This document shows, in pieces, positions 25,448 through 34,348 of a DNA stretch of 49,104 nucleotides. Each line of letters starts with the position of its first letter. Within the stretch, counting starts at the first letter, position 1. The position numbers and the translations under genes were made by a program. The notes beneath the pieces were generated by a model. That model was given only the letters and a program-made list of their open reading frames with translations, had not been told where the DNA came from and did no database searches. The DNA comes from Propionivibrio sp. (lineage in GTDB: Bacteria > Pseudomonadota > Gammaproteobacteria > Burkholderiales > Rhodocyclaceae), in contig NZ_JAPUVO010000102.1 of assembly GCF_029255185.1 (NCBI RefSeq), positions 1 through 49,104 on the forward strand, in the 5' to 3' direction.

Positions 25448-26899
25448 TCAGTGGATAGCGTAGTCCCTGGCCAAGCGCTGTTGCAGGCTGCGCGCCTGTT
25501 TCAATGACTCCTTGAGAATATGTCGATCGAGTTTGTGCAGGTGATCCGGGTTGACGCGATTGGGCGCCGCCGCGTTGACTCCGCCGCCGATCTGCTTCTC
25601 CAGCCGCAGGCGCTGAATATGATAGAACGCGTCGACCAGCGCCGCTGTTTCCCGGGTCGGCATGCCGCTCTTGCTCGCTGCGGCGCGCAGGCGTTCGACG
25701 GTATTGGTCTCTGGAACGCCATGGGCCAGCGCATAGATGCGTGCGGCATCAACAAAGGGGCGCGCGCCGTGTAGCTTAAGATCGATGGTATGCGCAAACG
25801 CGTGCTTGCCGTCGAAACGAAAGCCCTGCCACCAGTTAAGCGGCGATGCCCAGTTCATGGTGTTATCGACCAGTGCGCGCAGGAAAATCGGATGCGTTGG
25901 CGCCCTTTTCAGCAGCCATTCGCGCAATTCGCTGGCCAGCGACTCTTGCCCGTAGAGCACGCGGAAGTCGAAAAAAATTGTTGAGTTGAGCAGCGCGAGC
26001 GGCTGCGCCTCCTGCATCCAGGCGCCAAAAGCCGATTGCCATTCGTCGAGCGAAAGACACCAGGCCGGGTTGCTGGCCATGATCTGGCCCTGGCATAGGG
26101 GAAAACCGCAGGCATCGAGCGCTTCGTTGACGGCACGTGCAAAGGGCAGGAAGGCTTGGCGCAGGCTCGCCGCATCGTCGGCCGAGGCGGCGGCGAAGAG
26201 TAGGCCGTTGTCCTGATCGGTGGCCAGCGTCTGTTCGAGCCGCCCTTCGGAACCGAAGACCAGCCAGCACCAGGGCACGTAGGGCAGATCAAAAGCGCCG
26301 GCCGAAAGTTCGATCACCTGTAGCGTGAGCAGATCGTTGAGCGCGCAGATGCGCTGGCAGATCGCTTCGGCGCCAACCCGTTCGGCTAGTAGTTGGGCGG
26401 CATAGCGACGCACGCTGGCGGCCAGGGTCGAGAGCGTCGCGATATCCCTGGCCGCCAGAATGTCTGCCACCAGATCGGCGGCGCTGGCGCCGGGCAGGGC
26501 ATAGAGGTCGGCCTGCGAAACAACGTTGAAATAGCTGCCATCCACCTCGGTCAGCACCAGGTGGCGGACGCCACGGCGCACCATGACCACGCTCGCCTGA
26601 TGCGCGGTGGCATCGGCCGGCAGGGTGATCAGACCGCTGGTCATGACTACGGCGATTGGCGCTTCGAGGTCGCCGGCTTCAATGGCGATGCGGCGCAGCA
26701 CGTCGCGCAGCGTGACGATACCGAGCGGCACGCGGCTGGCCGGATCAACGATGACCATGGCATCAGTGTGCATCGCGTCGAGCTGTAGCAGGGCGTCGCG
26801 AACGCTCACCGAAGGCGGCACACAGAGCGGCGCCGCGCTGCAAAGATGGCGCAGCGCGGTGTAGGGCGAGAGCGATGTTCTAGTATTTGATCCGGGCAT
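25448..26899 (-). CDS. CBS-domain/DUF294 nucleotidyltransferase-like protein
   Basis: About 483 residues. A CBS pair occupies residues 15-145 (MHTDAMVIVDPASRVPLGIV, quoted in part; ATAHQASVVMVRRGVRHLV) and would bind an adenine nucleotide. Next comes a DUF294 nucleotidyltransferase-like domain with GSEGRLEQTLATDQDNGL, which keeps the G-S and D-x-D pattern of GlnD-type enzymes, then a helical C-terminal substrate-binding domain (DFRVLYGQESLA; NRVNPDHLHKLDRHIL). Start at 26899, which overlaps the end of the exonuclease gene by 20 bases. These proteins are often encoded next to symporter-kinase genes, as here. Catalytic activity and substrate are unproven. Confidence 0.85.
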   Translation of the reverse strand: MPGSNTRTSLSPYTALRHLCSAAPLCVPPSVSVRDALLQLDAMHTDAMVIVDPASRVPLGIVTLRDVLRRIAIEAGDLEAPIAVVMTSGLITLPADATAHQASVVMVRRGVRHLVLTEVDGSYFNVVSQADLYALPGASAADLVADILAARDIATLSTLAASVRRYAAQLLAERVGAEAICQRICALNDLLTLQVIELSAGAFDLPYVPWCWLVFGSEGRLEQTLATDQDNGLLFAAASADDAASLRQAFLPFARAVNEALDACGFPLCQGQIMASNPAWCLSLDEWQSAFGAWMQEAQPLALLNSTIFFDFRVLYGQESLASELREWLLKRAPTHPIFLRALVDNTMNWASPLNWWQGFRFDGKHAFAHTIDLKLHGARPFVDAARIYALAHGVPETNTVERLRAAASKSGMPTRETAALVDAFYHIQRLRLEKQIGGGVNAAAPNRVNPDHLHKLDRHILKESLKQARSLQQRLARDYAIH

Positions 26900-29045
26900 G
26901 AAAGGTTTTTTCACTGGCGGCGCGCGCCTGACTGAGCGTGTGAATTCCCATCGCGGCGAGCAGCGGCAGCATTTTCAGAAACACTTCAGCGGTCACCATC
27001 GCATCGCCGAGCGCCGTATGACGACCGACTACCGATACGCCCAGGCGTTCGGCAATCGCTTCGAGGCGATGCGACTCCTGGCTGGGATGCAGCACGGCAG
27101 AAAGCAGCAGCGTGTCAAGCACCGGCTGGTCGAAGCGCAGGCCAAGGCGTTCTTCTTTCAACTGCAAAAAGCGCATGTCGAAAGCGGCGTTGTGCGCGAC
27201 CAGTACGGTGTCGGCACAAAAAGCGCGAAAAGCGGGTAATACCGCGACAATGGTTGCTTGCCCAACGAGCAGGTTCGGCGTGATGCCATGGATGCGGATC
27301 GACTCCTCCGACAAGGCGCGCTGCGGATCGACGAGTTGGTCAAAGCATTCCTGGCCAAGCAGACGGCGATTGACGATGCGTGTCGCACCGATCTGGATGA
27401 TTTCGTCACCGCCAGAGGGATCAAGACCGGTGGTTTCGGTATCGAAGACGGTGTAGGTCAGTTCGGCCAGCGGGCAGTCGTCGAGTTGGGGGCTGGCTGC
27501 CGAGCGGGCAAACAGATCGAAGTCGTAGAACTCCGGCCGGCTGCCGCGGCGCGCCAGTTCCTTGCTGCGCGCTGAGTCTCTGGGCGCTTCGACAATCGGC
27601 AGCAGGATGCGAAAGTAGGAGCGATGCGAAACGCGTTGGCGCTGAAACCAGATCTCGCCATGGCAACGATCAACCACATCACGCACGGAAAGCGGCGTCG
27701 CCTCACCGCCGGTATTCATCGAATCCATCTCCCAGCTCATCGCCGCTTCGTTGCTCATCGAGGTGCCGGCCCACATCAGATCGAGCTGCGCCAGCCGCCC
27801 GTCACGCGACAGGGCGAGCAGCACATCACGAATCTCGTATTCATCATGCAAGCGTGCGGCGAGAAAGCTCAGCGCCTGCAACAGCCCGTAGCTGTCGACA
27901 CGCAGCCAGATGCTTTCATCGACGCTTTCGACCCGCCCGAGCACCGGGCAACGCTCGCCGATGCGCCCGACCGCTGCCGCCAGCAGTTCTGCGCCGAGCA
28001 TGTCCTCAAGCGGCCAGCGCACGCGCAGATCGTTCGAGAAGGCGGTGGCCGCATTTTCCAGATGCTGCGACAGCGCGCGCGCCTCGTCGCGAATGACGCC
28101 GAGAAAACGCACGCGCTGCTCCGGCGTCATGTCGGCGAAGTCGGACAGGGTCTCTGCCGCAGCGCGGATGTTGCCCAGGGGACCGCGCCCACCCTCGGTT
28201 AGCGACTGGATCAGCGCATCGCGACGGGCATCACGCTCGTGGTCAGCGGTGATGTCGTCAAGAATCAGGACAAAACCGCTGAGCGCATCGCCAGCCGCCA
28301 GCACCGGCGACATGTGTGCGCGCAAGAGTTTTCCGCCGCGCGTGGCGGTCACGAAATGCGCGCCACTCGCCGCTACGCTGGCCGAAGCCTCGCCGGGAGC
28401 ATGTTGCAGTCTTTCCAGCGCATGAGCGATCAGGCTACGATCAAAAACCGTGTAGATCGAACGACCGAGCCCGAGCGGTTGGGAACCAATGAACTCGCTG
28501 GTCCCGGCCGTACCCTCCGGCCCGCTCAATTCTTCGTTTGCCCGCTGGTTATAGAGCAGCACGCGACCATCAAGATTGCAGACGACGACGCTCTGGTTCA
28601 GGTCAGACATCAGCGCCGCCAGGCGACTGCGCTCTTCCTCCAGCGAGGCCCGCGCCTCGCGAACACGCGCGACGACATCGCTGTCCAACCGGTCACGAAC
28701 GCTCGCCAATTGATTGACGGCCTGCCCGAGCGCTTGCAATTCAGGCGCCAGATAGTCGCTGACCCGCACCCCTCCGTGCGCGACCAGTGCGCAGGTCTCT
28801 TCGGCCAGACGACTGCTGGCGCGCACGTAGCGGCTATAAAGTTTGTGCAAGACGACCACGGCCACCACACAGGCGAGCAACAAAATCATCAGAATGGCGG
28901 CCACGCGGTCGCCAAAACTCATCGTCGCTGCGCCGCCGTCGCCCGAACCGACCTGCATCAACGCGACGACTGCGACGACCTGCGCCAGCAAAAAGAGGCA
29001 GGCCGCCACCCCGACGAACACCAGCTTTCGGGGAAAATTCAACAC
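26880..29045 (-). CDS. Membrane PAS/degenerate histidine kinase fused to DnaQ-type 3'-5' exonuclease
   Basis: A 721-residue fusion. Two membrane segments (residues 8-30 and 48-66) are followed by a coiled-coil/HAMP-like linker and a PAS-like domain (about 143-265: MSDLNQSVVVCNLDGRVLLY, GFVLILDDITADHE). Then comes a HisKA-like segment where the usual H-E-L-R-T-P-L reads E-G-G-R-G-P-L, so the phospho-accepting His is replaced by Glu284. An ATPase-like region (350-485) lacks clear N and G boxes. Residues 528-700 are a complete DEDDh exonuclease: DTETTG (D535, E537), HNAAFDMRFL (D623) and RHTALGDA (H676, D681). The kinase half is probably a sensor only. The gene starts three bases after the response regulator. 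Confidence 0.88.
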   Translation of the reverse strand: MLNFPRKLVFVGVAACLFLLAQVVAVVALMQVGSGDGGAATMSFGDRVAAILMILLLACVVAVVVLHKLYSRYVRASSRLAEETCALVAHGGVRVSDYLAPELQALGQAVNQLASVRDRLDSDVVARVREARASLEEERSRLAALMSDLNQSVVVCNLDGRVLLYNQRANEELSGPEGTAGTSEFIGSQPLGLGRSIYTVFDRSLIAHALERLQHAPGEASASVAASGAHFVTATRGGKLLRAHMSPVLAAGDALSGFVLILDDITADHERDARRDALIQSLTEGGRGPLGNIRAAAETLSDFADMTPEQRVRFLGVIRDEARALSQHLENAATAFSNDLRVRWPLEDMLGAELLAAAVGRIGERCPVLGRVESVDESIWLRVDSYGLLQALSFLAARLHDEYEIRDVLLALSRDGRLAQLDLMWAGTSMSNEAAMSWEMDSMNTGGEATPLSVRDVVDRCHGEIWFQRQRVSHRSYFRILLPIVEAPRDSARSKELARRGSRPEFYDFDLFARSAASPQLDDCPLAELTYTVFDTETTGLDPSGGDEIIQIGATRIVNRRLLGQECFDQLVDPQRALSEESIRIHGITPNLLVGQATIVAVLPAFRAFCADTVLVAHNAAFDMRFLQLKEERLGLRFDQPVLDTLLLSAVLHPSQESHRLEAIAERLGVSVVGRHTALGDAMVTAEVFLKMLPLLAAMGIHTLSQARAASEKTFHARIKY

Positions 29046-29048
29046 GCC

Positions 29049-29417
29049 CTAGACCCCCAGCAAGGAACGCACCTGTAGCACCAGTTCCTTGGTTGAAAAA
29101 GGCTTGGTGACATAGGCATCAGCCCCCAGGCCAAGGCCCTTGCTGACTTCCGTCTCACGCCCCTTGGCCGAAAGCATCAGGATGCGCATGTCATCAAGAT
29201 CGTGATCGGCACGCAGTGCCTGACACAGGTCAAAGCCGTTCATCTTCGGCATCATCACATCGAGCAGAATGAGGTCGGGTTTTTCTTCACGCGCCTTGAC
29301 CAACGCCTCTTCGCCATCAACCGCAACGAGTACGTCAAAGCCTTCCCTACGCAGCAAAAACTCAAGTGAAATGACGATATTCGGTTCATCATCGGCAATC
29401 AGCACTTTCTTGTTCAT
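29049..29417 (-). CDS. Stand-alone response regulator receiver domain
   Basis: A 122-residue CheY-like protein with no output domain. The acidic pocket is DD at 9-10, the phosphorylation site is Asp53 in PDLILLDVMMPKMNG, the switch Ser is in ILMLSAKG and the Lys in YVTKPFSTKELV. The start at 29417 has a strong GAGGAGG site. It sits between the symporter-kinase gene (upstream) and the exonuclease fusion (downstream), so phosphotransfer from the symporter-kinase is the simplest inference. In the Pseudomonas MxtR/ErdR-type systems the regulator carries a DNA-binding domain; here it does not, so the output must pass through another protein. Confidence 0.92.
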   Translation of the reverse strand: MNKKVLIADDEPNIVISLEFLLRREGFDVLVAVDGEEALVKAREEKPDLILLDVMMPKMNGFDLCQALRADHDLDDMRILMLSAKGRETEVSKGLGLGADAYVTKPFSTKELVLQVRSLLGV

Positions 29418-29475
29418 CGCGCCTCCTCGACTGCAAAAAACAATCAAACTTTACAAAACTCATATCGGCCACATC

Positions 29476-29526
29476 ACTTCAAGTCATTGCTTCTCGTTGT
29501 GCCCGTTGCGTTGTTGTGGTTAAGCT
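29476..29526. repeat. Dispersed intergenic repeat, copy 1
   Basis: Read on the minus strand, AGCTTAACCACAACAACG then CAACGGGCACAACGAGAAG follow the symporter-kinase stop. A longer relative lies at 38708-38796, just after ilvN. Both start GCTTAACCACAAC and contain CGGGCACAACG units. No open frame or known RNA is recognised. Confidence 0.5.
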
Positions 29527-29529
29527 TTT

Positions 29530-32271
29530 TCAAACCCCATTATCCGGCGCGAAAGGCAGAAAAAAACGAAAAGTCGCGCCCTCGCCGGGTACGCTGTCGA
29601 CCCACAGGCGACCGCCGAAATGTTCGATGATACGACGACTGATCGGCAAACCGAGGCCGGTTCCGGCTGGCTTGTTGGTTAGTGAATCGCCAACCTGGCG
29701 GAATTTTTCAAAAATGACCTGCTGATCCTGCACGCGAATCCCTGGGCCGTTGTCGGCCACGCCCACCTCAAGGCCCTGGGCGCCGGCGCGCAAGCTCACG
29801 CATACCCGACCTGCATTGAGCGGAAGAAACTTCACTGCATTGGACAACAAATTGAGCATCACCTGAATCAGGCGGTCACGATCCGCCAGAATTGAAGGCA
29901 AGCCGCTTTGCAGATCAAGCTCGACGCGTGCGCCCTTCTCGTTGAATAGCTGACTCGTGGATGCCACCGACTGTTCGATGACTTCTTTCAGGTCAAGCGC
30001 ACTACCACGCCAGTCGGCATTGCCTGATTCGATCTTGGCCAGATCGAGCGTCTGGTTGATCAAGCGGGCCAGGCGATCGCTCTCGCTGACCACCAGCCCA
30101 AGAAAGCGCTCGCGCTCGGCCAGACGCATCTTCGGATCGTCGCGCAGCATCTCGGTAAATGCGCGTATCGAAGTTAGCGGCGTGCGTAGTTCGTGAGTCA
30201 CTGACGACATGATGTCGTCTTTGACGCGATCGAGTTCCTGCAGACGTTCGTTGGCGCTTTTCAGGTCGCGCGTGGCGGCTTCCAATTCGCGTGACTTGCG
30301 CTCCAGTTCGCGACTGTAGCTGCGTAACTGCGACGCTTCATCGAGGATGTTCATCACTTCGGACGCACTGAGCGGCTCCTCTTTGGCTACCGAAGCAACC
30401 ATCACCCGAGCCGACGCGCTGCCAATGGTTCCGGCGAGCAGGGACTCGGCAAAGTGCACCAATTCAGCATCGGCCTCTAGCGCATCGATGGCTACCTGAC
30501 CATGGCGCTTGGCATAGTCGGCAAACGCCGATTCAGCGCGCTGCGGGCCAAGGAAGCGACCGACCAGCGCGGTAAGATCGCTGACCTTAGCCAGCCCGCG
30601 CCAGAGCGCTGCACCAACCGGCCGCGCATACTTCAAGGCGTCGACAAACAGCCTGGCCTGGCTAGCCTCGGCTGCTGTCGGCGAGCGCATAATGGACACA
30701 GCAACGTAGGCGCCAATGTTGGCAAAAAAACTCCAAAACAGGCAGTGTGAAATCTCGTCGAGTCCGTCCAGGCCAAACAGTTGCTGTGGTCGCAGCAGGT
30801 TAAAGCCGAACGGCCCCTGCGTCAGGAAATCGGTGGCCAGCCAGCCCGACTTGGCAAATGACGGCAGCAGCAAAGTGTAAGCCCATACCAGAGAACCGGC
30901 AGACAGACCGGCCAGTGCGCCACCGCGCGTGCCGCCGCGCCAGTACATGCCGCCGATCATGGCCGGGGCAAACTGGGCCACCGCCGCGAAACTGATCAGA
31001 CCGATGGCGACCAGCGCGTAGGCTTCGCCAGCCAACCGGAAGTAGAGATAGCCGAGCAGCAGGATGACCAGGATCGCCCCGCGGCGGATACGCAGCAGCA
31101 GTCGCGAAAGATCGCTGGCCTCGGCCAGCGCCGCGCCGCGCAAGTGGATCAGAGCCGGCATCACCAGATCATTGCAGACCATGGTCGACAGCGCGATGGT
31201 TTCGACGATGACCATGCCGGTCGCCGCCGACAGGCCGCCGATAAAAACCAGCAGGGCCAGCCCTTCCTGATGGTGTGCCATGGGCAGGGTGAGCACGAAG
31301 GTGTCGGCATCGACACCCTGCCCGGAAAAATGGAGCAGGCCGCCCAGTGCAATTGGCAAGACAAAGAGGTTGATCAGCAGCAGATACAGCGGAAATAGCC
31401 ACGCCGCACGCTTCAGATGCGATTCGTTAACGTTTTCAACAACGGCGATCTGAAACTGGCGCGGCAGGAAGAGGATGGCCAGGCCAGCCAGCAGAGTCAG
31501 CGAGAACCACCCGGTATAGCCCTGGCCGGAGGGGATGGCAGTACTTAAACGACGCAGGCGATCGTCGTCGGCAGCGTACTGGAAGATGTCGGCAAAACCG
31601 TCGTAGATACCGTAGGTGACGTACAGCCCGACGGCCAGGAAGGCCAGCAGCTTGACCACTGATTCAAGCGCAATCGCCGCCACCATGCCCTCGTGGCGTT
31701 CGGTGGCGTCAAGGTGGCGGGTACCAAAGACAATGGTGAAGGCGGCCAGGATCAGCGCAATATAGAAACTCATGTCGGCGAACACCGGCAGTGCCGTGCT
31801 GCGACCGGGCATGACAATTTCCGGATAATTGAGCAGCAGGCTGACGCTACCCGAGACGGCCTTGAGTTGCAAAGCGATGTAGGGAACGATACCGACCACG
31901 GCGATCACCGTGACCAGCCCACCGAGCAACAAGCTCTTGCCGTAGCGTGAGGAAATGAAGTCAGCAATCGAGGTAATCCGGTTGGCCTTGGCGGTACGGA
32001 TCATCTTGAGCAGCAAAAACCAGCCGAGCGCCATAACCAGCGTCGGACCAAGATAGATGGGCAGGAAACCAATGCCCGATACCGCAGCACGACCGACACT
32101 GCCGTAGAAGGTCCAGGTCGTGCAATAGACAGCCATCGACAGCGCGTAAATGGTTGGGCTGGAGATGACCGAACGTCCCTGATCAGCGCGCTTGTCACCC
32201 CACCAGGCGATGGCAAAGAGCAGCCCGAGGTAGAGCAGCGAAGCGACAACAATGACCGGGCCGTTGAGCAT
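29530..32271 (-). CDS. Sodium:solute symporter family sensor histidine kinase (MxtR/CrbS-like)
   Basis: A 913-residue membrane sensor. Residues 1-525 form a sodium:solute symporter module with about 13 helices (PTIYALSMAVYCTTWTFYGS, ITSIADFISSRYGKS, LPRQFQIAVVEN). Residues 550-640 look like a STAC linker, followed by coiled coil 645-690. The kinase core has phospho-accepting H693 in SVTHELRTPL, N box NLLSNAVKF near 807, DNGPG at 840 and GTGLGLPIS at 870. All kinase boxes are intact. Relatives sense or carry short carboxylates such as acetate; the ligand here is inferred only from that. It follows the small membrane gene by nine bases and precedes the stand-alone receiver. Confidence 0.93.
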   Translation of the reverse strand: MLNGPVIVVASLLYLGLLFAIAWWGDKRADQGRSVISSPTIYALSMAVYCTTWTFYGSVGRAAVSGIGFLPIYLGPTLVMALGWFLLLKMIRTAKANRITSIADFISSRYGKSLLLGGLVTVIAVVGIVPYIALQLKAVSGSVSLLLNYPEIVMPGRSTALPVFADMSFYIALILAAFTIVFGTRHLDATERHEGMVAAIALESVVKLLAFLAVGLYVTYGIYDGFADIFQYAADDDRLRRLSTAIPSGQGYTGWFSLTLLAGLAILFLPRQFQIAVVENVNESHLKRAAWLFPLYLLLINLFVLPIALGGLLHFSGQGVDADTFVLTLPMAHHQEGLALLVFIGGLSAATGMVIVETIALSTMVCNDLVMPALIHLRGAALAEASDLSRLLLRIRRGAILVILLLGYLYFRLAGEAYALVAIGLISFAAVAQFAPAMIGGMYWRGGTRGGALAGLSAGSLVWAYTLLLPSFAKSGWLATDFLTQGPFGFNLLRPQQLFGLDGLDEISHCLFWSFFANIGAYVAVSIMRSPTAAEASQARLFVDALKYARPVGAALWRGLAKVSDLTALVGRFLGPQRAESAFADYAKRHGQVAIDALEADAELVHFAESLLAGTIGSASARVMVASVAKEEPLSASEVMNILDEASQLRSYSRELERKSRELEAATRDLKSANERLQELDRVKDDIMSSVTHELRTPLTSIRAFTEMLRDDPKMRLAERERFLGLVVSESDRLARLINQTLDLAKIESGNADWRGSALDLKEVIEQSVASTSQLFNEKGARVELDLQSGLPSILADRDRLIQVMLNLLSNAVKFLPLNAGRVCVSLRAGAQGLEVGVADNGPGIRVQDQQVIFEKFRQVGDSLTNKPAGTGLGLPISRRIIEHFGGRLWVDSVPGEGATFRFFLPFAPDNGV

Positions 32272-32280
32272 TGGCCTAGC

Positions 32281-32481
32281 CTACTCGCCGCGCCGTTCGG
32301 TGAACCAGGCCATCAGCGCAATCAGCCCGGCCCAGGCGGTAAAAACATAAACATAGATCAGCGGAATGCCAAACAGATCGACCCGGCGATCGAACAGGGA
32401 AAGCAGCGGATAGTTGAACAGCACACAGCCGCAGAGAAATACGGCCACCAGGCGCTCACCGGTAAGTATTCCACGCCGCAT
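32281..32481 (-). CDS. Small two-helix membrane protein, probable accessory of the symporter-kinase
   Basis: A 66-residue protein with two membrane segments, LVAVFLCGCVLFNYPLLSLF and PLIYVYVFTAWAGLIALMAW, joined by a short DRRVDLFGI loop. A GGGGGGAG ribosome site precedes the ATG at 32481. It ends nine bases before the symporter-kinase start. Small membrane partners are common beside symporter genes, so a stabilising or targeting role is likely but inferred. It starts the five-gene operon that runs to 25448. Confidence 0.75.
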   Translation of the reverse strand: MRRGILTGERLVAVFLCGCVLFNYPLLSLFDRRVDLFGIPLIYVYVFTAWAGLIALMAWFTERRGE

Positions 32482-32591
32482 AGTCTCCCCCCGCTCTGAA
32501 GGTCGTTGGCTTTACTGAGATGCCGAATATGTAGTTGAGGGGTGCTGCGCGGCTTCTGGCGCAGTCCATCTCGAACGCAGTTAACCGCTAG

Positions 32592-33038
32592 CTAGCCTGA
32601 AATCTCGGGCTCGATGAGTGTGGCAAGCTGTGCAAGAGACTCCTGCCAGCCGAGGTAGCACATTTCGACGGGAATGACTTCAGGCAGTCCTTCTTGCAGG
32701 ATGTTGATCTCCGTGCCGCAGGACACTTTCTTAAAAGTCACCGTGACCTGTAGTTCACCGGGTAAGTTCGGGTCATCGAATTTATCCGTGTAGCGAATTC
32801 GCTCGCTGGGAACAAGTTCGAGATACTTGCCACCGAACGCGTGTTCGTTCCCTGTGCTGAAATTCGTGAACAACATCCTGAAAGTTCCACCGACCTTGAT
32901 GTCCATGTGGTAAACCTTGCACGTAAAACCGTAAGGAGATATCCACTTTGCCATCGCGTCGGCATCCAGAAACGCCCGATAGGCGCGCTCCGCAGGTGCA
33001 CGAAACACGCGATGCAGTCGCACGGTACCTGTGGACAT
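32592..33038 (-). CDS. SRPBCC (AHSA1/START-like) domain protein
   Basis: A 148-residue protein with the AHSA1/polyketide-cyclase-like fold that encloses a hydrophobic cavity. The family pattern is clear: VRLHRVFRAPAERAYRAFLD, DADAMAKWISPYGF, VGGTFRMLF, and the C-terminal MCYLGWQESLAQLATLIE with the W-x-x-L-L-like helix. Members bind lipids or cofactors or help in environmental-stress roles; no specific ligand can be read. Start at 33038 with AAGGAG upstream. It stands alone between the symporter-kinase operon and a broken toxin gene, and appears to have replaced the DNA where brnA would have been. Confidence 0.88.
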   Translation of the reverse strand: MSTGTVRLHRVFRAPAERAYRAFLDADAMAKWISPYGFTCKVYHMDIKVGGTFRMLFTNFSTGNEHAFGGKYLELVPSERIRYTDKFDDPNLPGELQVTVTFKKVSCGTEINILQEGLPEVIPVEMCYLGWQESLAQLATLIEPEISG

Positions 33039-33125
33039 AGTCAATTCTCCTTTCAATGCGATTTTGAGTGGCCGATAGATATTACAGCTTTGCATGCGCC
33101 TCGGCGAAGATCTAACGCCCAGCGT

Positions 33126-33269
33126 TCAAATTCCGGGGCGATTCACCTGGGCATTGGTGCAGCTTCGTTCATCGTAAAACACGGTCTTGGCTTCATCGAA
33201 GCTCACTCTACGCTTTTTGACGTTAGCTTCGGCCTTCGGCTCGTCCCACTCGAAATGAAGTGTAGTCAC
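33126..33269 (-). pseudogene. BrnT-type toxin gene, 3' truncated
   Basis: Read on the minus strand from a GTG at 33269, 47 codons give TTLHFEWDEPKAEANVKKRR then VSFDEAKTVFYDERSCTNAQ and a stop. FEWDExKAxxNxKKHGVSFEEAxxVFYD is how BrnT ribonuclease toxins begin. The normal protein is about 90-100 residues, so the second half is lost, and the brnA antitoxin gene that should follow is absent. A promoter-like AT-rich stretch with GTAACTACA and TGGTTATAT lies just upstream (33270-33300). This covers most of the 345-base gap between the flanking genes; nothing else is recognised there. Confidence 0.75.
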
Positions 33270-33383
33270 GCGCTAAATATAACCACAATGTAGTTACACG
33301 CCCAGGTCGGCCGAGCGTACTGTTAACGCAGAGTAGCCTTTTGGAGTCGAACGAATAGCGCGGCTTTCAAAACCTCGCCAAGG

Positions 33384-34337
33384 TCAACCCAGCGATTCGT
33401 AGAACTCGATCATTTTCCTGCGCAGTGCAGCATCCGGCAGGCGGCCGCGCCCGGCGTTCAGGTTGTCGAGCATGTAGTCGGGCTTGTCGGTACCGGGGAT
33501 AACGCAGGTTACGGCGTCGTGCGCGAGGATGTATTTCAGGAAGAACTGGCCCCAACTGGCCGCATCGAATTCCGCAGCCCAGGCCGGCAGCGCTTTGCCG
33601 TGAACGGCGTTGAACAATTTTCCGCGGCCAAACGGCAGGTTGATCAGCACCGCCGTCCCGCTGTCGCTGGCGGCCGAGAGCAGGCGTTGTTCAACGCTGC
33701 GATCGGCCAGCGAATAGTTGACCTGGACAAAGTCCGGCTTCTCGCGTTGCATCAATTCGATCAGGCGATCGTGAGCATAGTCAAGGTAGTGGGTGATTCC
33801 GATATAGCGGCAGATTCCCTGCCCCTTCCACTCGCGCAACTGGGCAATCTGCGCTGCGGCCTCGCTGTCGCGATTGCCGACGTTGTGCAACTGCATCAAG
33901 TCGACCCGGTCGGTTCGCAGGCGGCGCAGCGATTGCAGCATTTCGGCCTGTGCCGGGGCTCGGTCGGTCGCGCGCACCTTGGTCGCCAGGAAGCTCCGGG
34001 AACGAGCGCCGAGGTCGGCGACCAGGTCGCCGACGACGCCCTCGGCCGTGCCGTAGGATGGCGCCGTGTCGATCAGGCGGCCGCCGCCGGCGAGCATCGC
34101 CTGCAGCACGGCACGGCGTTCGCTGCGTTGCGCGGCATCGTCGCCAACGTCGAAAACGATTGACGTCCCGAGACCGATGACCGGCAACTGTTCGCCGCTG
34201 CTCGGGATAACGCGGGTCAGCAGGGACTCGGCCGCCCAGGCCGAGAGCTCTGGCATGGCGCTGGCTACGGCACCGCCAACGGCCAGTGCGAGAAAGTTCC
34301 GGCGTGAGGACAATGCTTCACTCGAAAAATGGCTCAT
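33384..34337 (-). CDS. Tat-signal aldo/keto reductase
   Basis: A 317-residue aldo/keto reductase. Residues 1-35 are a twin-arginine signal (SSRRNFLALAVGGAVASAM, cleavage near AWAAES), so the enzyme is predicted to be exported folded. The barrel shows the catalytic tetrad: Asp and Tyr in DTAPSYG, Lys in FLATKVRA and His in LMQLHNV. The cofactor loop VIPGTDKPDYMLDN is near the end. Start at 34337 with AGGA eight bases upstream. An NAD(P)H-using enzyme in the periplasm is unusual; the next genes encode a nucleotide-carrier-like protein and another Tat-signal NADP enzyme, and may explain it. Substrate unknown. Confidence 0.9.
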   Translation of the reverse strand: MSHFSSEALSSRRNFLALAVGGAVASAMPELSAWAAESLLTRVIPSSGEQLPVIGLGTSIVFDVGDDAAQRSERRAVLQAMLAGGGRLIDTAPSYGTAEGVVGDLVADLGARSRSFLATKVRATDRAPAQAEMLQSLRRLRTDRVDLMQLHNVGNRDSEAAAQIAQLREWKGQGICRYIGITHYLDYAHDRLIELMQREKPDFVQVNYSLADRSVEQRLLSAASDSGTAVLINLPFGRGKLFNAVHGKALPAWAAEFDAASWGQFFLKYILAHDAVTCVIPGTDKPDYMLDNLNAGRGRLPDAALRRKMIEFYESLG

Positions 34338-34348
34338 TTCAGATTCCT

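Noticed and set aside
33100-33130. ATCTAAC followed by GCCCAGCG, which resembles an integron attC half-site.
   Set aside because: No partner GTTRRRY core site with the required spacing and fold was found, and no integrase gene is present.
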